A stretch of 64,000 bases of DNA from XYD12-FULL-36-8 sp964613805 (GTDB taxonomy: Bacteria; Bacteroidota; Ignavibacteria; Ignavibacteriales; Ignavibacteriaceae). The position numbers were made by a program, and so were the translations under genes. The stretch covers positions 62,001-126,000 of the forward strand of contig CAZTJF010000008.1 in the NCBI GenBank assembly GCA_964613805.1, given 5' to 3'. The notes under the pieces are model-generated. The model ran no database searches. It worked only from the letters and a program-made list of their open reading frames with translations, and had not been told where the DNA came from. Shown here in pieces: positions 27,863-36,156 of the stretch (the stretch's first letter is position 1; each line of letters starts with the position of its first letter).

Positions 27863-29433
27863 ATAAATTTTACAAAGAATATGAAATGCTTTCTGCATAC
27901 ATTGATGGCGAACTGACTGACGAAGAAATTAAAAATGTTGAGGAAAAATTAGTCGGTTCAAAAGATATGCAGCAAAAACTTAACGAACTCAAACGAGTTA
28001 AGGAATTATCTCAGTCATCCTTTCAAAAAGCTGCTGATTCCCCATACTTTGAAACAAAGTTAATTGCAAGTTTAAATTCTGAAAACCGATCTCAACTCAA
28101 AATTAAAAAATGGATTCCTGCGGTTGGTTTTTCAGTGGCAGCAATTGTTCTGATGCTTTTCTTAAAATCCAATCCCCAATTTTTTAGTAATATCATCGAG
28201 GAGCAAAAAACTAAAATAGCTGGACTTTATACGGATAATTTAAAACCACTATTTGTTACTGCCGGATTAACTAATGAAGATATATTCAACTTTGCTTTAT
28301 ACCGTAAGCTTCCGCTTGATAAGGAGCGAGGGCAATATTTGCTTCTGGGTTCAAATGTTGATGGATCAGAATTCATTGAGATTAAAACTGCTTCGTTAGG
28401 CACGTCAAATAATGATTATCACAAATTTATTTCTGCCTTAAATCTAAATGATAAACAAAAGGATAAAATTGATTCTATTCTCTCATCTTATGCTGAAGAA
28501 ATGCAAGCTCAAGTTTTAGTAAATGAAAATAATACCGTCGCTATAAGTCCGAAATTATGGAACTACAACAAGGCAATCTTCGCCGATGTAATGGCATTCG
28601 CAAAAGATGCCAATCAAGTTCAGTTTGCTAAAATTGCACCGGTTGAGTTCACTAAAATGGATAAGCCGCAGCTTGTTCAAATTGCTAATGTTGTTAAGAC
28701 TGCAAGTGACAGCGACTATATCTTTTTAACACCTGATACAATTTTTGTAGAAGCATTTAAGTTCGATAGACAAAAATTTGATAAAGAGATGAAGCAGATG
28801 CAAATCGAGCTCAAGAAAAATCTTAAAGATGCTGAAAAGCAGATGCGTCAACAGAATTTCGTTTTTAATATTGACAGCAATGTTATAAAGTGGAAAAGTA
28901 AAGGTGCCGAAGCTAAGAATTTTGAAGTTATGTTCGATTCAAATTTTTGTCGAGTTAGCATACCGAATATTAATATTGATTTGTCGGATGTTTCCTTCCC
29001 GAATTTTGATGAGCTTGAAGCACAAATTAAAACCGCAACAAAGAATATTCAATCATTTACTATTAATATTCCGAAAGAAGGAAGTACTAAGAGAAAATTT
29101 GAATTCAGAGTTGATGTCGGAGATTCTTCAAATAAATTCAGATATGATATTAATATTCCGAATCTCAAAGTTCCGATTCCCCCAAATGCTACTTTAAGAG
29201 ATTCCGCGTTGTACAAAAATAATGAGGCATACAGATTTAAAGCCGACTCTCTTTCGAACTTAATTCAGCAGTGGGTAGATGACTCGCTAATATTTAACCA
29301 GAAGGATTTTCAACTTCAAATGAAGGAATTCCAAAAGGAAATGAAGAGATTTCGGGAAGAGATGCTCCGACTTCAAAATAATTTGCAGAAGGAACCCACT
29401 AAAATTAAAACAGAAGAAACAATAGAGATATAG
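27859..29433 (+). CDS. Probable anti-sigma factor, single-span, with large periplasmic domain
   Basis: 524 residues. The N-terminal 50 residues (EMLSAYIDGELTDEEIKNVE) match the anti-sigma zinc-finger fold in spacing but contain no Cys or His, so it would be a non-zinc variant. A membrane span lies at about 89-107 (AVGFSVAAIVLMLFLK). The remaining 415 residues are outside the membrane and charged, with long helices (KQMQIELKKNLKDAEKQMRQ) and a C-terminal Gln/Glu/Lys coiled coil. The location after an ECF sigma gene with 4-base overlap supports the role; the size of the external part is unusual and suggests direct sensing. Confidence 0.8.
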   Translation: MNKFYKEYEMLSAYIDGELTDEEIKNVEEKLVGSKDMQQKLNELKRVKELSQSSFQKAADSPYFETKLIASLNSENRSQLKIKKWIPAVGFSVAAIVLMLFLKSNPQFFSNIIEEQKTKIAGLYTDNLKPLFVTAGLTNEDIFNFALYRKLPLDKERGQYLLLGSNVDGSEFIEIKTASLGTSNNDYHKFISALNLNDKQKDKIDSILSSYAEEMQAQVLVNENNTVAISPKLWNYNKAIFADVMAFAKDANQVQFAKIAPVEFTKMDKPQLVQIANVVKTASDSDYIFLTPDTIFVEAFKFDRQKFDKEMKQMQIELKKNLKDAEKQMRQQNFVFNIDSNVIKWKSKGAEAKNFEVMFDSNFCRVSIPNINIDLSDVSFPNFDELEAQIKTATKNIQSFTINIPKEGSTKRKFEFRVDVGDSSNKFRYDINIPNLKVPIPPNATLRDSALYKNNEAYRFKADSLSNLIQQWVDDSLIFNQKDFQLQMKEFQKEMKRFREEMLRLQNNLQKEPTKIKTEETIEI

Positions 29434-29437
29434 TTAA

Positions 29438-31387
29438 TCAATATCTAAGTAGTTTTAATCTATAAAGTCTTCCATCTCCTAGAGAAATGCTGTCCGAAAA
29501 AGTCAACAAACCATTTTTATCTGTATAAACTTTTTCAATAGTACTGTCTATAAAATCTTTAATTTCATAATATGAATTTGGTTTAAGATTTTGAATGGTC
29601 AAATTAAATTTTGAAGTTGAGCTGTAATACCTATTGACCAGCATAAAATATTTTGATTGATCATCACCCCAATCCTTGAAGAATCCGAGTTCAACAATAC
29701 TTGTATCATTCGATTTTGCATCAGCTGCTTCAATCATTTTTACAATGCTTGCATTTATGTTTTTACTCGAAATTAAATCTATACCTGCGATTTGGTGAGT
29801 TTGCCGTAAACGCTTAATTGTTTCACCAAACTCTCCTTTTAATCTTGGAGATAGAACGTCCTTGAAAAAATAGTATTTGTCAGTGAATATGTAACCGTCT
29901 TTTGTTGTATAGTTAACAAGTCCGGAATGCTTAGGATTATTGTTTTCGCCAAAATATCTGTAAAGGGAAAGTGACTTTGCTCCATACATCAAACCAAGAT
30001 TTGCAGTGTAAAGAATCTCCTTTGGAGAAGGATCCTTATACAATCTCGCTCGATCATATCTTCCTACCTGTAAACTCAAACAAAATAACGAATCGTCTCT
30101 TTGAATAACCGAAAGTATAGTGTCGGTAAAAATGTCAATATTTTTTTTTCTAAAATCACCACCGAAGGGATTATCATCAGCAGTCAAAGGAGCATCAAAG
30201 ATAGTATGATTATTTTGCCGTCTTATGTTTTTAACTCTTTTCAAAAATTCTTTCCATTTTATCAACGGTTCGGCTCCCAGTTGACTATCGCCATATCTTC
30301 CATTCCAACTCGATGGGAAAGAAACCCATAACCTTCTTTTTCCACTGCTGACTTTGTTTAGAATGCTATCAACGATTCTTATTGGCTCATAATTGTCTAT
30401 AGATTCCGGCTCATCAACAGGAAACCATCCAATTACAACATCATCTATGTGAGTCGTAAAAGATTTACTATCCTGGTCTGCAATTCTATAGTGGTTTTGG
30501 GGATTAGTAATTTCGCGTCCTCTTTCATCAGATATAATAATTTTATCCACGTATAACCTAATATTAGGATTTGCTTTCCAGATAATATTAAAATCCACAA
30601 ATTGAGCCCAACCTGCTGAAGGAAAAAAATTAGATTCTGGTTTCGGAGGATTAATTATCGTAAAGTCGTAATCAACATTTATTTCCTGCCAGCGATTTGG
30701 TCGCAGCTCATTAACAGTTATTGTTTTTTCTTTTATAATTTCTTGACCAATAATACGACTCCATTTAATTGTAGAATTGATAATTTGAAAAATACAAACC
30801 GCATCAGTTGACTTTAATTCTTTTTGACTATTGACAATTTCAAGTTTTAATTTAAGAGCAGCTCTATACTTAATTATTTCATTAAGATTGATCCCTCGGT
30901 AGCGTGCTTCCTGCCTGTATCCTGGTCCGGAAATGAGGATTCCTTCTTTGGAATTTTTCTTTGTAACAATTCCAGTGATCTTATTTCCGACATAGTACAA
31001 TTCACCTATATTTTTATTATAGGTTAAAGTTGTAGCTCCATTTTCGGGTTTTGTACCTTCTGCTTCCCAAACGGAATAACGTGCATCTGTATATTTAATT
31101 ATATCATTATAATTTGGATCATAAATAGTTGTGTCTGCCTGGACTGGAATAACCTTTAACCCTCTTTTCTTAATTTCAAGTAATCTTTCTGTAGTTACAT
31201 TAGAAGCAATCACGACATCAATCCCCATGTTCTTTATATAATCATATTGGTTTGCGCCCATATCATGTGGTGCAAACGAGATCAAAGGAATTCCATTAAA
31301 ATCCTTGATAAAATCTTGTGAGTATATGCTGTGATATTGCAATAGTAATAAATAGATAGTCAATGGGAAGATGACTTTTATCTTCAT
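29438..31387 (-). CDS. Secreted protein of unknown function, possibly TIM-barrel glycosidase-like
   Basis: 649 residues with a signal peptide to about residue 23 (ending IYSQ). I do not recognise a family with confidence. The first half begins with PLISFAPHDMGANQYDY and IKKRGLKVIPVQ, reminiscent of barrel glycosidases. A central beta-rich stretch (about 170-290) could be a carbohydrate-binding module. WFPVDEPESIDNYEPI and the later SYEIKDFID-like beta domain also suggest a sugar-active enzyme. No sorting domain is present. It converges on the anti-sigma gene with only 4 bases between stops and has the divergent phosphatase cluster upstream. Confidence 0.7.
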   Translation of the reverse strand: MKIKVIFPLTIYLLLLQYHSIYSQDFIKDFNGIPLISFAPHDMGANQYDYIKNMGIDVVIASNVTTERLLEIKKRGLKVIPVQADTTIYDPNYNDIIKYTDARYSVWEAEGTKPENGATTLTYNKNIGELYYVGNKITGIVTKKNSKEGILISGPGYRQEARYRGINLNEIIKYRAALKLKLEIVNSQKELKSTDAVCIFQIINSTIKWSRIIGQEIIKEKTITVNELRPNRWQEINVDYDFTIINPPKPESNFFPSAGWAQFVDFNIIWKANPNIRLYVDKIIISDERGREITNPQNHYRIADQDSKSFTTHIDDVVIGWFPVDEPESIDNYEPIRIVDSILNKVSSGKRRLWVSFPSSWNGRYGDSQLGAEPLIKWKEFLKRVKNIRRQNNHTIFDAPLTADDNPFGGDFRKKNIDIFTDTILSVIQRDDSLFCLSLQVGRYDRARLYKDPSPKEILYTANLGLMYGAKSLSLYRYFGENNNPKHSGLVNYTTKDGYIFTDKYYFFKDVLSPRLKGEFGETIKRLRQTHQIAGIDLISSKNINASIVKMIEAADAKSNDTSIVELGFFKDWGDDQSKYFMLVNRYYSSTSKFNLTIQNLKPNSYYEIKDFIDSTIEKVYTDKNGLLTFSDSISLGDGRLYRLKLLRY

Positions 31388-31465
31388 GTAGAACCTTTCT
31401 TACGAAAATCCGTTAGAATTATAAATTTGGATTTACTTATTTTTACGCTTATCAGGGTTATTAGC

Positions 31466-31543
31466 CGTTCATCTAACGTTTCTTTAAATGGATGAGCGAA
31501 TAGTATATTTTCTAAGTGGAATTCATGCTATTCAGTGAATTCC
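31466..31543. promoter_or_regulatory. Inverted repeats upstream of the partner-switching cluster
   Basis: GGAATTCA (31518-31525) faces TGAATTCC (31536-31543), a perfect 8-base pair of arms with a 10-base spacer, the geometry of a dimeric operator. A further pair CGTTCATC/GATGAGCG lies at 31466-31498 with one G-T mismatch. Both stand 50-130 bases before the first phosphatase gene. Function is inferred from position only. Confidence 0.4.
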
Positions 31544-31592
31544 TATAGTATAGATATAAATCAGCATTTATTGATTGCTAAAAACAAGTGTA

Positions 31593-33674
31593 ATGTTAAG
31601 AAATATTTCAACAGAAAATCTAATAAAAAATTTAAAAATACAATTATTGGTTGCTATTGCAGCGGTATTGTTTGTTTTGAAATTAACATTGTCACCTATT
31701 GAATCTTTAGGATTAACTCTCTTAAATGAATTTTTAGTAATTGCGGGGATTATTCTTCTCGTTTATTCAATCAGCGAGTTTATTGGAACCGGAAAGTTTA
31801 ATTTACTTTCGCTTGTTATGAATCTCGGAATTCTTAATGCGATAATGTTCTTTTTCATAACATTTTCAGATTCAATTTTGAATTTGTTTTATGATAATCT
31901 TAGTGATAAAATTAAGAATCCCGATTTAGTTTATACAATTATATCCTTCTTTTATGTTTCTATCTTCATCAGTTCATTATGCTACATCTTTCTGACGTTT
32001 AAGCAATTTTATTTTAGCAGACAAAAGCATGAAAAGAGTATTTACTTTAGTACAATGACGATATTTTTTCTGCTTTCCATTGGTACTGCCTTTTTAGATA
32101 ACTTTTCCGGTTTATCATACATAAATAATACGTTTATGATCATTTCGATCATTTTAATCGGAATAAATTCACTTCGGATTTCGTGGATTGCATTCTTATC
32201 AAAAAAGGAAAAAGTTTTACTGTTAATCCTTTCAGTTGTGATTTTAACTTTATTTATTCTTAATCTCATCAAAAGCGGTAATGACACAACTCACTATAAA
32301 ATATTATTTGGTTTCTCTCCTGCGCTAAATAACTTTCTGCACCTGATGATGATATATGGAATTGGATATTTTAGCATTCTATTCTTCACAACTTTGTTTC
32401 ATATTCCTACGGCAGAAGCTTATGACCGCAAAGCGAAGGAAGTATCTTCGCTTCAATATTTTAGCAGGTTAATTACTCAAGTTTTAGATTTTAACGATTT
32501 GGCAGAAACAATTACTGATATTGCAATCAAAGTTTGTAATGCCGATGGGACTTGGATTGCCTTAAAGGAGGGGAATGCAAGTAAAATCATTGCAAACAAA
32601 AATGTTGGTTTGGTTGATGCCGGTACTTTAACAGAATATATATTGAAAGATTTAAACGCATCTTCAGATAAAAATGAAAAGGCGATTTACCGTTTAAGTG
32701 TAATTAGAGATATTCCTGAGCTATCGGAAAAATATTCCAGCTTAGCTGTTTCTGTACTGCGTGTACACACCGAAATTAAAGGATACCTTTTTGCACTAAA
32801 AAAAGGTGATTCTATATTTGATGATGATGATAGGAGTGCGCTAAACACCTTTGCTGATTATGCTTCTGTGTCCATGGAAAATGCCAAGCTCCTTGAAGAG
32901 TCAATAGAGAAAGAACGGCTTGAAAAAGAGTTGGATGTTGCTCGTGAAATTCAAAGAAAGATATTGCCGAGCAAAAATCCCGAATATGCAGATTTAGATA
33001 TTTCTGCTACATTTATTCCTGCTTTTGAGGTTGGCGGAGATTACTATGATTTTTTTGAGATAACAGAAAGCAAGCTCGGTTTTGTAATCGCAGATGTTTC
33101 TGGCAAAGGCATATCAGCAGCATTCATAATGGCTGAAGTCAAAGGAATTTTCGAATCGCTCTCCCAAACTTCATTATCGCCGAAAGAAATTCTTATAAAT
33201 GTAAACCATATTTTAAAAAGAACGTTGGACAGCAAAAGTTTTGTAAGTGCGGCTTATGGTTTGTTAGATCTTAAAGAAGGTAAAATGTTTTTAGCTCGTG
33301 CCGGTCATTGCCCAATTTTACTTCTTCGTAATGGAGTAACACGAGATATTAGACCATCCGGCTTAGGCTTGGGATTGAACTATACACCATATTTTGCTTC
33401 GACTCTTGAAGAAATAAAACTAGACCTAAAAGAGAATGATGTGCTGATATTATTTACGGATGGCATTACTGAAGCTAAAGATGCACACAAAGAAGATTTT
33501 GGTGAAGTTAATTTTGAAAAAATATTGATTGAAAATTGTCATCGTTCTGCTGAGGAAATCTCGAATGAAGTTATTAAAGGAGTAACCCTATTTTCCCAAG
33601 ATACAACACAGCATGATGATATTACTTTAGTTATTTTTAAGTTTAAACAAAAGTTTAATTTAATTGGAGAATAA
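31593..33674 (+). CDS. Multi-span membrane SpoIIE/RsbU-type serine phosphatase
   Basis: 693 residues from the ATG at 31593; a TTG at 31575 would add six. About eight membrane spans fill the first 280 residues (for example FLVIAGIILLVYSI, VLLLILSVVILTLFILNLI). A GAF-like region (about 300-440) and a helical stalk (ELDVAREIQRKILPS) follow, then a PP2C/SpoIIE domain. The metal-binding signature is complete: GGDYYDFF, IADVSGKGISAAF, LFTDGITEA and QHDDITLVIF. It should dephosphorylate a STAS protein, most simply the product of the next gene, which begins 3 bases after this stop. It is the first gene of a five-gene cluster. Confidence 0.92.
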   Translation: MLRNISTENLIKNLKIQLLVAIAAVLFVLKLTLSPIESLGLTLLNEFLVIAGIILLVYSISEFIGTGKFNLLSLVMNLGILNAIMFFFITFSDSILNLFYDNLSDKIKNPDLVYTIISFFYVSIFISSLCYIFLTFKQFYFSRQKHEKSIYFSTMTIFFLLSIGTAFLDNFSGLSYINNTFMIISIILIGINSLRISWIAFLSKKEKVLLLILSVVILTLFILNLIKSGNDTTHYKILFGFSPALNNFLHLMMIYGIGYFSILFFTTLFHIPTAEAYDRKAKEVSSLQYFSRLITQVLDFNDLAETITDIAIKVCNADGTWIALKEGNASKIIANKNVGLVDAGTLTEYILKDLNASSDKNEKAIYRLSVIRDIPELSEKYSSLAVSVLRVHTEIKGYLFALKKGDSIFDDDDRSALNTFADYASVSMENAKLLEESIEKERLEKELDVAREIQRKILPSKNPEYADLDISATFIPAFEVGGDYYDFFEITESKLGFVIADVSGKGISAAFIMAEVKGIFESLSQTSLSPKEILINVNHILKRTLDSKSFVSAAYGLLDLKEGKMFLARAGHCPILLLRNGVTRDIRPSGLGLGLNYTPYFASTLEEIKLDLKENDVLILFTDGITEAKDAHKEDFGEVNFEKILIENCHRSAEEISNEVIKGVTLFSQDTTQHDDITLVIFKFKQKFNLIGE

Positions 33675-33676
33675 GA

Positions 33677-34030
33677 ATGGCAGAATTTAACACCTCGATC
33701 AAAGACCAGGGCAAGGTGAACGTTGTCTATCTAAAAGGTTTTTTAGATGCGCACACGGCACCATCGCTTGAAAATACATTTTCAGGTCTTGTTGATAAAG
33801 GAAAATATCACCTTGTGGTGAACTTTAAAGAATTGAATTACATAAGCAGTGCGGGCTTAGGTGTGTTTATGGCTTTTATTGAAAAAATAAGAGAGAATGG
33901 AGGCGACATTAAACTTGCAAGTATGAGCGATAAAGTTTTTAACATATTTGATTTGCTTGGCTTCCCACTGCTTTACGAAATATTTAAAACAGAAGAAGAA
34001 GCGGTTCAAAAATTTAACGAAATAAAATAA
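33677..34030 (+). CDS. STAS-domain anti-sigma factor antagonist of the cluster
   Basis: 117 residues, a single STAS domain. The regulatory loop reads NYISSAGLGVF, and S58 is the probable phosphorylation site by alignment with SpoIIAA/RsbV. It starts 3 bases after the phosphatase and ends 2 bases before the RsbW-like kinase, so the three core members of a partner switch (phosphatase, antagonist, kinase) are in order. It resembles the STAS protein at 23055 in length and loop. Confidence 0.94.
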   Translation: MAEFNTSIKDQGKVNVVYLKGFLDAHTAPSLENTFSGLVDKGKYHLVVNFKELNYISSAGLGVFMAFIEKIRENGGDIKLASMSDKVFNIFDLLGFPLLYEIFKTEEEAVQKFNEIK

Positions 34031-34031
34031 A

Positions 34032-34478
34032 TTGAGCACCGATAAAACGAAATCGAAAGAAAAAGAGCTTCTAATTAACAGCCGTACAGAGAACTTAACA
34101 TCAGTTCGTGAATTCATAAGTTCGGCTGTTGAAGAAGTTAAAACTCCCCAGGATGTAGCTGGCGATGTTGTGCTTGCCGTTGATGAAGCTTGCACTAATA
34201 TCATCAAGCATGCTTACAAATTTTCTCCTGATGGTGAAATAAAAATTAAACTCAAATATTCCGATCAAAAAATTATTGTTGAAATAACCGATCATGGCGC
34301 TCCATTTTCGCCTAATGCTGTGCCGACTCCCGATTTGAAAAAATATTTTGAGGAAAAGCGGGTTGGCGGCTTGGGAATGTATTTGATGAAATCTTTGATG
34401 GATGATGTACATTATAAATCTGTTCCGGGAAAATATAACAAGGTCTTTTTAACGAAAAAATTAAACTCTTCTCTTTAA
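34032..34478 (+). CDS. RsbW/SpoIIAB-like serine kinase (anti-sigma regulatory factor)
   Basis: 148 residues from a TTG at 34032, the closest start to the preceding stop. It is a GHKL ATPase domain: N-box DEACTNIIKHAY with N56, G1 ITDHGAPF with D87 and G89, and G2 RVGGLGMYLM at 110-119. In the known model it phosphorylates the STAS protein and sequesters a target when the STAS protein is phosphorylated. No sigma factor is encoded beside it; its partner could be the distant ECF sigma, another protein, or not a sigma factor at all. Confidence 0.93.
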   Translation: MSTDKTKSKEKELLINSRTENLTSVREFISSAVEEVKTPQDVAGDVVLAVDEACTNIIKHAYKFSPDGEIKIKLKYSDQKIIVEITDHGAPFSPNAVPTPDLKKYFEEKRVGGLGMYLMKSLMDDVHYKSVPGKYNKVFLTKKLNSSL

Positions 34479-34479
34479 T

Positions 34480-36156
34480 ATGAATGAATCAGAAGATCTT
34501 AAGGTAAAAAGGAATTTAAAAGCTCTTGTTGAATTAAGCAGAGTAATAAATTCAAGTCTTGATCTTGAATTCATTCTGAATAATCTTTTACTTACATGCA
34601 TGGGAAAATTCCTCGCAACCAAGGGATTCATTGCCTTAAACGAAAATAATTCCCTTAAACCAAAAGCTCAGAAAGGAATTACTGCAGAGCAATTTCAAAA
34701 CTTTCCAAAAGTAAAAAACAAAACCGAACTGCAAAGTGATGAATTTAAAAATTACATGGCATCATTGAATATTTTAACGTTTGATGAAATTTGTTCTTCT
34801 CAGCAGTACCTTGGTATTATTGCTTTAGGGGAAAAGTTGAACAAAAGCCCATACTCCGAAGACGATTTAGATTTTTTACGTACAATAACCAATGTTGCTT
34901 CTACTGCCATTCAAAATTCTCTGATGCTGACTGAACTTAAAAAAACAAACCGAATTCTTGATTCAAGAATTAGCCGCTTAAATTCATTGTTTGAATTGAG
35001 TAAAGAGTTTGGTTTGTTTTCTGAATCAACCAAAGTTGCACGTCTTTTAGTTTACTCTGTTATCGGTCAATTTCTTGTACAAAAATTTGCAGTTGTATCA
35101 TTTGAAGGCAAAGACTTAAAGATTTTAGAATCCAAGTTTCCACAAGATGAATTCCTAACTGAACTAAAGAATTATAATCCTAAACTCATAACAAATTCAA
35201 TCACTAAAGAAGAAATCGAAAAAGATTATAGTGAGCTGCAAATATTTGGTATTGAGCTAATTGTACCAATGCAGCTTCAAGGTGAAACAAAAGGATTAAT
35301 TCTTTTGGGGAAGAGAGCTAGTGAAATAGATTACTCCGAAGATGACATTGAATATATTTATTCGGTTGGAAGCTTAGCAATCGTTTCAATTGAGAATCAG
35401 AGGTTATTTAAAGAAGCACTTGAAAAGCAAAAGCTTGAGGAAGATTTAGAAATTGCAAGAGATATTCAGCGAAATCTTTTGCCGCATAAAATTCCGCAAT
35501 TCAGCAATTTTGATGTGGTGGCAAACACAGTGTTCTCAAAGCAAGTTGGCGGTGATTATTATGATGTCATCACTTTAGATAATAACAATTTTTGTGTGGC
35601 AATTGCTGATGTATCTGGCAAAGGTGTTTCAGCAGCTTTGATGATGGCTAATCTTCAAGCATTCTTAAAAACCATTTGCAAGCAAGGCATGCAGATTGAC
35701 GAAGCAACTGGTTTAATTAATGACCTGATTACAGAGAATACAACTGAAGGAAAGTTCATTACATTTTTCTGGGCAGTGATTGATAATGACAAGAAACAAA
35801 TGCTATATGTTAATGCTGGTCACAATCCTCCTTTGCTAATTAGAAAAGGCAAAATTATAAAATTGGATAAGGGCGGAATTATTCTCGGCGTAATGAAAAC
35901 GATGATTCCTTATTTATCCGAAAAGTTACAACTTGAAAAAGACGATATGATAATTCTTTTCACCGATGGTGTATCCGAAGCAATGAATCAAAGCGGAGAG
36001 GAATTTTCTGATGAGAGATTGGAAAAATTAAGTTTAAGTTTAGTAGAAAAGTCAGCAGCAGAAATCTCCAGTGCTATACAAAATGAGGTTAGTAAGTTTG
36101 CTTTCGGTACAGTTCAATCAGATGATATTACATTAATAGTTATAAAAGTTAAATGA
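34480..36156 (+). CDS. GAF-domain SpoIIE-type serine phosphatase (soluble)
   Basis: 558 residues, no membrane spans. Two GAF-like sensor domains are likely (about 10-150 and 170-305), joined by a helix to the catalytic domain through EDLEIARDIQRNLLPH. The SpoIIE core has GGDYYDVI, IADVSGKGVSAAL, LFTDGVSEAM and QSDDITLIVIK, so all the metal-binding aspartates are present. It starts 1 base after the kinase stop, and its own end overlaps the next phosphatase by 4 bases. It provides a cytoplasmic input to the same STAS protein, an inference from position. Confidence 0.92.
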   Translation: MNESEDLKVKRNLKALVELSRVINSSLDLEFILNNLLLTCMGKFLATKGFIALNENNSLKPKAQKGITAEQFQNFPKVKNKTELQSDEFKNYMASLNILTFDEICSSQQYLGIIALGEKLNKSPYSEDDLDFLRTITNVASTAIQNSLMLTELKKTNRILDSRISRLNSLFELSKEFGLFSESTKVARLLVYSVIGQFLVQKFAVVSFEGKDLKILESKFPQDEFLTELKNYNPKLITNSITKEEIEKDYSELQIFGIELIVPMQLQGETKGLILLGKRASEIDYSEDDIEYIYSVGSLAIVSIENQRLFKEALEKQKLEEDLEIARDIQRNLLPHKIPQFSNFDVVANTVFSKQVGGDYYDVITLDNNNFCVAIADVSGKGVSAALMMANLQAFLKTICKQGMQIDEATGLINDLITENTTEGKFITFFWAVIDNDKKQMLYVNAGHNPPLLIRKGKIIKLDKGGIILGVMKTMIPYLSEKLQLEKDDMIILFTDGVSEAMNQSGEEFSDERLEKLSLSLVEKSAAEISSAIQNEVSKFAFGTVQSDDITLIVIKVK

